From Aselliscus stoliczkanus (lineage: Eukaryota; Chordata; Mammalia; Chiroptera; Hipposideridae), in the NCBI GenBank assembly GCA_033961575.1, contig CM066740.1:63247213-63311212 (forward strand): a DNA stretch of 64,000 nucleotides. Reading direction: 5' to 3'. Of the stretch, positions 58,601-64,000 are shown piece after piece (position 1 is the first letter of the stretch; the number at the start of each line of letters is the position of its first letter). The notes below the pieces were generated by a model. The model saw nothing but the letters and a program-made list of their open reading frames with translations, searched no databases and was not told the DNA's origin. The position numbers and the translations under genes were made by a program.

Positions 58601-59330
58601 GGAGACCTCCACACTTAAACCATTTGCAGGGGGCGATGCACCTCAGGAACGGGCGTCCTGAGACTGGGCTTCCGATGTGTGACTTTGGGGCCAGGTTCTT
58701 CAAATTACACGCCAAAAGCTTCTCAAGAAAGGCCTCTAAATAAACTCACGGGATGTGGATAACTGTTGAAAAGAGGGACTTTTTATGTTCTTTGAAATTA
58801 TAAAGGGCATTTTGAAGAGCCATACATCTACTTTATTGTTAGAGGTTAGTCAATTTTCCAGATTAACTGATGACAAAATCTATGCCAATACTAGCAACAG
58901 GCCTCACATATTCAGTTTCCAAAAATAATTTTGGACTCTAGTCTGGCTTCATGTTACCAACATCCAAGTACATGTGATTTACATTTTTTTTACTTTCTTA
59001 TTTAAAATTGAAAACAGAAATATCATTTTATTTAGGATTAGTAAGAGATTTTTATTTCATGAAGAAGATGAAATATGATGGGTTTGTGAAGAAGCTATTC
59101 CATACTATTCATCAAATGATAGAAAAAATTATAGGAAACGACTCTGAATGCTGGGAAAACAAAGAATTGAGCTACCAATCTCATCGTTTTTCATAAATAC
59201 ATTCCTGAATGTATTTTTATCTATTATGAGTTTTTAATAAGGTAAAATTAGTTTGAAAAGGTTCTTTACTGATCACTTCTATATTTAGTGTAATAAAAGC
59301 AATGAACACATTTCATGGGTATTTAGAAAG

Positions 59331-59336
59331 TTTATT
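59331..59336 (-). terminator. Candidate CAV2 poly(A) signal
   Basis: AATAAA on the minus strand (plus TTTATT), followed by CTTTCTAAATACCCATGAAA and TGTGTTCATTGC. Chosen because it gives the expected UTR length; other AATAAA matches in this AT-rich DNA are possible. Confidence 0.6.
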
Positions 59337-60301
59337 ATGGATATTGGGAAAGTCTTCTTGTCACCTACCTCTCCCCACACCCAGCTAAAAGAACAAACAT
59401 GTTTGCACATGAAACCTGGATCCACTTGGTGCAAAATTTAAGTCTTTGAAATAGTTAATGGCAAATCTCAATAAAAATTCATTTTGATAGTATTCAGTGC
59501 TATTCAGAAATAAGGAATGCATATGTATCACTACTTAAAAGTTAATAGGTTTTGTTATATAACTATGTGTATAGTATATATTTTGGCTTTCAAACTTTGC
59601 CAATAGCTATTTGAAAAGACAGAAGTTTATGATTTATTTAAATAGGTATCTTATTAATCAAATACTTTGGCCAACCAACATATCTAATTATTTTTAAAGA
59701 ACACTTTAAATACAAAGTATAATTATAAAGTTATGAGACTGATTGACCTTTTTAACTAACACAATAAAATCTATACAGTTAAATGGTTGGTAATGTTTTA
59801 AGGGAACAATCATGAGAGGCTTTTCTAAGGATGCTACAATAGCCTAAGACAGTTTTGAAAAGTGTCTTTTGAGGCTACCTTCAAAAACATGAGTTTCAAT
59901 ATTTTATCATTCATTTGATTTGGTCCCCAATAGTATTTCAGTTTAATCATCCTTTATATTCACTAGTCCTGACAATTTGGAAAAATAAAATTAATCTTCA
60001 TTGAAGAAAGGTTTGTCATCTAGGAAGATATTCAAGGAATGTTAATTCAAGTTGTGATAGTAATTCTGAAATTTGAGCAATTATACACTTTTAAGATATA
60101 TAAATTATAGTAACTGCTCACATCATAGACAACTTTTGCATATGCCTATCATTTGGGAACAATGAGATTTTTAAAACAACAGCGACTCAACATTGAAATA
60201 GGATTCTACAGTTCAAAAATTATAATAATTTTATATGGTGTAACAAAACCCATATTAGACAACACATTGAAAGTTTGTAGCTTTTAGTGTCTATCTCAGT
60301 A

Positions 60302-60328
60302 ATATATATATATATACATATATATGTG

Positions 60329-60381
<53 letters not shown>
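60302..60381. repeat. (TA)n microsatellite with TACA/TGTA interruptions
   Basis: About 80 bp of TA repeats within the predicted CAV2 3' UTR; self-complementary, so it could fold in the transcript. Confidence 0.95.
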
Positions 60382-61509
60382 CAGTAGCATCAACCCAACA
60401 AATCAAAAATTTTCTTATAAGTCTCTCTACATGAATCACTGTAGGTGAAATCTTACTTAAGTGTCAGAAATAGCTTTTATTGTAAATTGTTATTAAATAG
60501 CACCAATATTACTTGAAGGTAAAATGAAACATTAACAAGAACGCAGCATATAGGTTTAATTTCTAACTATAAGAGAGAAAGCATCACCTGGACAAAATAA
60601 GAAATAGATACAGATTATTTTAAGATCACAGCCAGATAAAACTTTAGTTATAAAACACTTCAGGGTTTTTCTTGGAAGAATTAGAAAGAAAAGCCTAGTA
60701 TATTGCTCTGTTACATTCTATTCCCAGAGAAGATATATATGCTTACATAATCAAGACAGTGCAGTCTCACCAATGAAGTTCCTTGTGGGAGATACATTTA
60801 CTCATTCTATATATTAGCTCAACAAGATCACAAATATAATAAAAGTGCTTTAAAGCATCTGATTAGAGTAACACTTAATATTAAGTACAAAATATACAGT
60901 AAAATGAAACATCTTGTTAAATAGGCCTGTAGGTTAACAATACCTTATTTAAAGGAACTCATTTGCATGAATCTATTTTCACATTTGCTTTACTATATTT
61001 GATAGCCCCTATCACCATTGTATGCTTTTGTTACTGCAATTTCTAGGATCTTTGAATATCTTATCTTTCAGTATCCCCAATGGCTTTATCTACAAAGGCA
61101 ATTTAAAAAGTATTACTTCCAGAGTAAAAAATAGGAAATCCTATATTTTTTATCAGCATTTATACACAAAACCACGGTAGCATTTGAGAGAAATGTCCCT
61201 TGATCATTATAAGTTTGCCATGACAAAATGTATATTTTTGTTCTAAAGCAAAAACTGTCTGCCTTTAAAATTAAGTGTTGCCAACCTACCGTATCCTTCT
61301 GGTTATAAAGTTAGATATGAAATCTTTGGTTATTAATTAGAAAGCCTTATTTGAAAAGATTTCCAATAAACATTTTTACATGTGGTTGCCCATGTTAACA
61401 GTTTTCTTAATTAGAACAGTTGGGGAATGAACAGAACAGTAGTGCTTCTAGGTTATAACAACAAAGAAGTATTACAGCATCCAGACCTCCAGACCTGGGG
61501 TCCGAGTGT

Positions 61510-61660
61510 TCAGTCGTGGCTCAGCCGCAAACTGACAGAAGAGAAGCTGCGTCCTGCGCTCGCACACAGTGGGGCAATAATCACATCTGTCACGCTCTTC
61601 CATATTGTCTGCATGGAAGGCAGGACCATTAGGCAGGTCTTTACAAACGGCATTACAAAC
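61510..61660 (-). CDS. CAV2: Caveolin-2, last coding exon (residues 114-162)
   Basis: 151 bp after a CTCCGTTCCAG acceptor: the last base of a Trp codon (113) and 49 codons, then TGA. It encodes [32 protein letters not shown] and [10 protein letters not shown], the C-terminal membrane-attached part of caveolin-2. CAV2 associates with CAV1 in hetero-oligomers in caveolae and needs CAV1 to reach the plasma membrane. The acylation-site cysteines known in human at 122 and 145 are kept; position 151 is Ser where human has Cys. Upstream CAV2 exons are beyond the right edge of the window. Its tail-to-head position before CAV1 on the same strand is the conserved mammalian order. Confidence 0.97.
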
Positions 61661-64000
61661 CTGGAACGGAGGGAGAGAGATGTGCAAGGATTGTTGGTGT
61701 TAACAATTAAGGCCACTGACCCTCACAGATGTGTGAAAATATATAATAATGGCCTAATTTCCCTAAAGTTGGTTGAACATTTGAAACATAAATGAAAGTG
61801 ACTCACACAGTGATCAGATGCACATAAGATACATTACTTAAAAAAATAAACAGGGATATAGATGATAAACACTAATCTTCTTTCTATCGGTGGCATGCTA
61901 TCTGAATCCATTAAAAAAAATGAATAAAACAGTAAATTTATCTACCCGACCTCTGCCCACAAACACTGACCTGCCTAACTTCATATTTCCCTGTCATTCT
62001 ACCTCCTGGTAGCCTTCTCTGCTGCCTCATTCCACTTCCCTGCCCCTTCGGCCGGGCGGGTTTGGATTCTCTTTTTTTGTGTGTGTGCTTCTAAAATACT
62101 GAAACAAACTTTCTAATGCTCAAATTTGCCAAAAGTTATCCTAAATAAAAGTTCACATTCGAGGACTTTAGTTCATAGGATGTGGTGAATTCCTTTTCAT
62201 TTTATTTTCTTTAAGTTGTTCTCTTACTTTGGATCCAGTGATCCTCTGATATCAAATTGTGTCCTCAACAACCCAAACAGTTTCTCTTCTGAAACTCCAG
62301 GCATTTTGGAGAGACCCAATCAATCTTAAAGTTGATAAGATTATATGTTCCTCTATTGGATAATAAAGCCCTTAGGACAGAGACTTTTATTTAGTTTTGT
62401 ATGGGCTGTAGTGTCATGCCCATTGCATTGCCACAGCCACTTGATGTATGAAAGAGCCTTCTGGGAAATCAGACTGCTCCTGTTGAACCCCCATCAGTGG
62501 GACCATGTACTTGAATTACACCCCAGCGAAAATAAGGGGTAGGGAGCTCCAGCCTTTGTTTGGTATGACTTACGTATGTATGACTGATAACATGCAGTTG
62601 CTAAGCGGTGACTATCTCAGTCTGTATGAGCTACACAGTCAAACCCATGCCCTGGATCCCAGTGACCTAGGATTCAATGTTACCAGCCTGAGTTTCTGGG
62701 TTCCTCTGTACTTGTTATTTGATTGTTTAAAGAATCTAAAATCAGATCCGTTGTGATGATGTGATGTGGTTGGAAGACCTACTACTTCCTATTTTTATAA
62801 GCTTCGGCCACCAACTTCTTGGAAAAACAATAAACTCCCACACTCTGCCATAAAAGAAAAAGAAAGAAAGAGAAAAGAGACAAAAAAAGCTTACTCAAGC
62901 AAGTTTGCTCTCCTTGACCCATTCTTACCCTGTCATGGGAATGTAATCTGTTTATGATAAATCTATTTTATCAAGATGTAAACTCACTTTTAAGCATTTT
63001 TACTTAAAGTTACTCCTCTACTTGCAAACAACAAATGTATGATGGTTAAATATTAACGTCCCACATGAATGTAATTTGAAAAACAAGCTGAAGTTAAATA
63101 ATGCATTTTATGGGGCTGAAAAAGAAGTGGTTTGATGATTCACCATTGGAGGCGTCACACAAAAACGCCCATGGTTCTCGGGAGAGCCAGGTGGAGAGAA
63201 ACATCATCTTGGTAATTATAGTTTTACATCTATTTTTCCACCATTTAGAAAATGAAAACCTTTTTGCTTTCAATTATCCCACAAGTGCTATAGGAAAACC
63301 TAGCTTTGGTGACTATAAACACGGCAGTCTCTATTTCCAAATAGCTTCAGAGCCAACATTTCACAATATGCTATGTGGTCACTCAGTTTTTCCCATTTTT
63401 GAAAGTGAAAAAAATGACATAGAGTTAGATGACTGGTTTCAGTTAATTACGAATCCAAAATTTTATAGGCTGACTTGGGCATTGTAAAAAAATCCATGTG
63501 CTATTGTCATAATATGAATGAACTATATGCATCTGCCTTTTGTGGATCTACTGATAGATAAAGGCAAAGATTTTCATTCCTTCGGCTTCTTTTGGCACTT
63601 TCAACGTAGTTTAGTTGTTTACAACCTTTAGTGATCAAATTGAATTGATGTTCACTGTTTATTCTTTACTTATTTGGTGGATTTTTATTATTCTTTAAAA
63701 GCCTTTGTACACTCTTTTCTCTCTACAAAGCTTTCCCCATGCCTCCCTCCTCCTCCACAGGTCTAACAGGGTCCCCTCAGCATGCACTGCTGGACCCAGC
63801 CAGCTGCCCTGGTGTGCTGGGAGGACGCAGAAGTCTTCCTCTTATTCATCCTGGGCCCAGTGCCCCGCACAAACTAAGTACTCAATAAATTTTCTTGGTT
63901 GAACTAAACAGCTGGCTAAGTGACTAAAGAAATTGATTCAGATGATAAAGGGGAATGGAGTATGCTTTTGTAACGTCTGTCTGTGTTAGGGTGTAGCAAC
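61661..64000 (-). other. CAV2 intron 2 (partial)
   Basis: Sequence upstream of the CAV2 exon 3 acceptor; the intron is phase 2 and runs off the window. It has an A-rich GAAA-type tract at about 62855-62890 and MIR/L2-like sequence near 63690-63900. No exon seen. Confidence 0.8.

Larger units (their letters stand above)
53031..59314. other. CAV1-CAV2 intergenic DNA, right part
   Basis: AT-rich sequence with the 45-bp tandem duplication, a MIR and scattered low-complexity DNA. I see no gene; the open frames present have no recognisable protein motifs. Confidence 0.55.
59315..61509 (-). other. CAV2 3' untranslated region
   Basis: Minus-strand sequence after the CAV2 TGA at 61510-61512, AT-rich, ending near AATAAA at 59331-59336 (minus strand). 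A GTGTTC-type GT-rich stretch follows on that strand. The resulting UTR of about 2.2 kb fits the long last exon of mammalian CAV2. It contains a (TA)n array at 60302-60381. The cleavage site is inferred. Confidence 0.65.

Noticed and set aside
60302..60381. Possible CRISPR-like or structured array
   Set aside because: It is a simple TA microsatellite in mammalian DNA.

Overview
This is mammalian nuclear DNA carrying the caveolin locus in reverse orientation: all protein-coding exons are on the minus strand. The best-supported genes are CAV1 (all three coding exons, 41664 down to 6066) and the last coding exon of CAV2 (61660 down to 61510). The order CAV2 then CAV1, head to tail, is the conserved mammalian arrangement; the left end of the window points towards where MET lies in other mammals. 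The gene content shows a mammal. The tRNA-derived SINEs, with a GGCCGGC head, an ACAACTAAGATTG-type tail and a CCCCAATTCCCC end, match what I know of Rhin-1 type SINEs of rhinolophoid (horseshoe-type) bats. The bat assignment is an inference from the repeats only.

Layout. 1-4130: intergenic DNA downstream of CAV1, with an AT microsatellite split by a SINE, old L1 fragments and a solitary MLT2-type LTR. 4135-6407: CAV1 exon 3, with coding sequence at 6066-6407 and a 3' UTR ending near the AATAAA at 4152-4157. 6408-40121: CAV1 intron 2 (33.7 kb), which holds a processed RPL6 pseudogene, an internally deleted L1, several SINEs, MIR/L2/MER5-like fragments and a TIR transposon. 40122-40286: exon 2. 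40287-41634: intron 1. 41635-41664: coding part of exon 1, inside a CpG island with a GC-box promoter. 42000-59310: CAV1-CAV2 intergenic DNA, with two mariner remnants, an 81-bp mariner-type MITE, a trimeric SINE and other SINEs. 59315-61660: CAV2 exon 3, mostly 3' UTR. 61661-64000: part of CAV2 intron 2.

CAV1 and CAV2 encode partner proteins that co-oligomerise to form caveolae at the plasma membrane. All visible splice sites are canonical and both reading frames are intact over the exons present, so the genes look functional. The predicted CAV1 lacks the palmitoylation-site cysteine 133 (Tyr) and has a new cysteine at 151. No new multi-gene system was found; the most unusual material is this cysteine change, the structure of the SINE families, a 56-bp near-identical repeat pair in intron 2, and several small DNA transposons with intact ends.
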